A stretch of DNA of 64,000 nucleotides, taken from positions 62,001 through 126,000 of the forward strand of contig JABENI010000004.1 of NCBI GenBank assembly GCA_013332095.1, read 5' to 3'. How positions within the stretch are numbered: the first letter of the stretch is position 1; each line of letters opens with the position of its first letter. A program made the translations under genes and the position numbers. The notes under the pieces were generated by a model that was not told the DNA's origin, did not search any database, and saw only the letters and a list, made by a program, of their open reading frames with translations. The DNA comes from Candidatus Bathyoplasma sp. NZ (GTDB lineage Bacteria; Bacillota_I; Bacilli_A; MAG-NZ). Of the stretch, positions 63,501-64,000 are shown piece after piece.

Positions 63501-64000
63501 TGATAAATACTTACAAATACATAGCTATCAATAAAAAAGGAAAACGAGTAAAAGGAACTTTCGAAGCACCGACTAAAAAGATGATGATAAATTATCTATC
63601 GAACAAAGGTATAACGGTAATATCAATAACTAAAAATAATAAGAAATCAAGAAATTTTTTAAACAAAGACTTAGGGAAATCATTTAACAAAATGGAATTG
63701 TTATTTTTTTTAAAACAATTAAAATCAATGTTAAAAGCAGGAGTTCGGGTAGTTGATGCGGTAGAAATATTAGCGGTCCAAACGGTAAATAATAAAAAAA
63801 GGAAAATTATCTATTCGCTATATTTTGATTTGTTAACCGGAATAAGTCTTTCTGATGCAATGTTTAAATATCCTAAAGATTTTCCAGAAATAACCGTATT
63901 TATGATTCAAAATGGAGAATTAGCAAGTGACTTATTAAATACTTTAGAAAATATTATTTTAGGATTAGAGAGAAATGAAAAAATAAAAAAAGATATTTTT
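63500..64000 (+). CDS. pilC: Type IV pilus inner-membrane platform PilC (GspF), partial
   Basis: The first 167 codons of a GspF/PilC-type protein, cut by the window edge. It begins MINTYKYIAINKKGKRVKG, the usual N-terminal strand, followed by the first cytoplasmic helical domain with ELLFFLKQLKSMLKAGVRVVDAVEIL, GISLSDAMFKYPKDFP and MIQNGELASDL, all conserved in the family (the GE of NGExxG-like motif is present). The ATG overlaps the pilB stop, implying coupled translation. The first membrane helix would lie just past the edge. Confidence 0.93.
   Translation, partial: MINTYKYIAINKKGKRVKGTFEAPTKKMMINYLSNKGITVISITKNNKKSRNFLNKDLGKSFNKMELLFFLKQLKSMLKAGVRVVDAVEILAVQTVNNKKRKIIYSLYFDLLTGISLSDAMFKYPKDFPEITVFMIQNGELASDLLNTLENIILGLERNEKIKKDIF

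Overview
The window is the replication-origin region of a strongly A+T-rich bacterium of the Bacillota, probably class Bacilli, using the standard code (TGA serves as stop and tryptophan is TGG). The dnaA-dnaN-yaaA-recF-gyrB-gyrA block, rpmH-rnpA-yidC-jag on the other side of oriC, and the runs rnmV-rsmA-yabG-ispE-spoVG-prs-pth-mfd and rpoE-pyrG-fba follow the Bacillus gene order with several genes missing. YabG, SpoVG, an adjacent CwlJ-GerQ pair and a BofA-like protein are endospore-associated families, so the organism either forms spores or descends recently from one that did. I cannot name the species.

Layout. 1-4.0 kb: mfd and pth (-). 4.1-5.9 kb: an ABC-F ATPase (+). 5.9-6.3 kb: a structured non-coding gap. 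6.3-12.1 kb: pyrF, a HAD phosphatase remnant, then prs, spoVG, ispE, yabG, rsmA and rnmV (-). 12.1-12.6 kb: a gap with a parS-like site, a second copy lying at the start of rnmV. 12.6-15.0 kb: an MFS transporter and pta. 15.1-16.0 kb: cwlJ-gerQ (+). 16.0-20.3 kb: a Gx-family membrane protein, a HIT protein, serS and an LtaS-like protein that has lost its catalytic residues. 20.3-28.7 kb: gyrA, gyrB, recF, yaaA, dnaN, dnaA (-). 28.65-29.03 kb: oriC. 29.0-34.1 kb: rpmH, rnpA, yidC, jag, rmuC and a T-box-controlled asnS (+). 34.2-40.3 kb: gcvT-H-PA-PB (-) divergent from lplA-lipA (+), which together make and lipoylate the glycine cleavage system. 40.4-43.5 kb: hsp20, a Y-family polymerase and glyA. 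43.7-49.7 kb: an acetyltransferase, then a phosphate-uptake operon pstSCAB-phoU plus a response regulator. 49.8-54.0 kb: a hypothetical gene, fba, pyrG, rpoE, a DUF1934 protein and bofA (-). 54.1-57.5 kb: a Na/Pi symporter-like protein and the B12-dependent reductase nrdJ. 57.6-64.0 kb: a type IV pilus or type II secretion-like locus with three prepilin-like genes (-) and a membrane-anchored protein, pilB and pilC (+, the last cut by the window edge).

Gene orientation flips at oriC: everything from mfd to dnaA is mostly minus and from rpmH onward mostly plus, as expected for a bidirectional origin between dnaA and rpmH.

Most unusual observations: (1) PstS is circularly permuted, with the second half of the phosphate-binding fold before the first, and carries an EF-hand-like loop. 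It sits beside a PstA with an extra extracytoplasmic domain of roughly 130 residues and a response regulator with no kinase gene next to it. (2) A prepilin gene that only makes sense if it starts at a non-AUG codon (AUA), and a second small ORF that appears to start at AUC. (3) A five-TM LtaS-like protein missing all recognisable catalytic positions. (4) A pyrG leader with the attenuator architecture of Bacillus pyrG but U instead of C at about +4. (5) A one-base frameshift that cuts off the acidic tail of RpoE. No mobile elements, CRISPR arrays, tRNA or rRNA genes were recognised.
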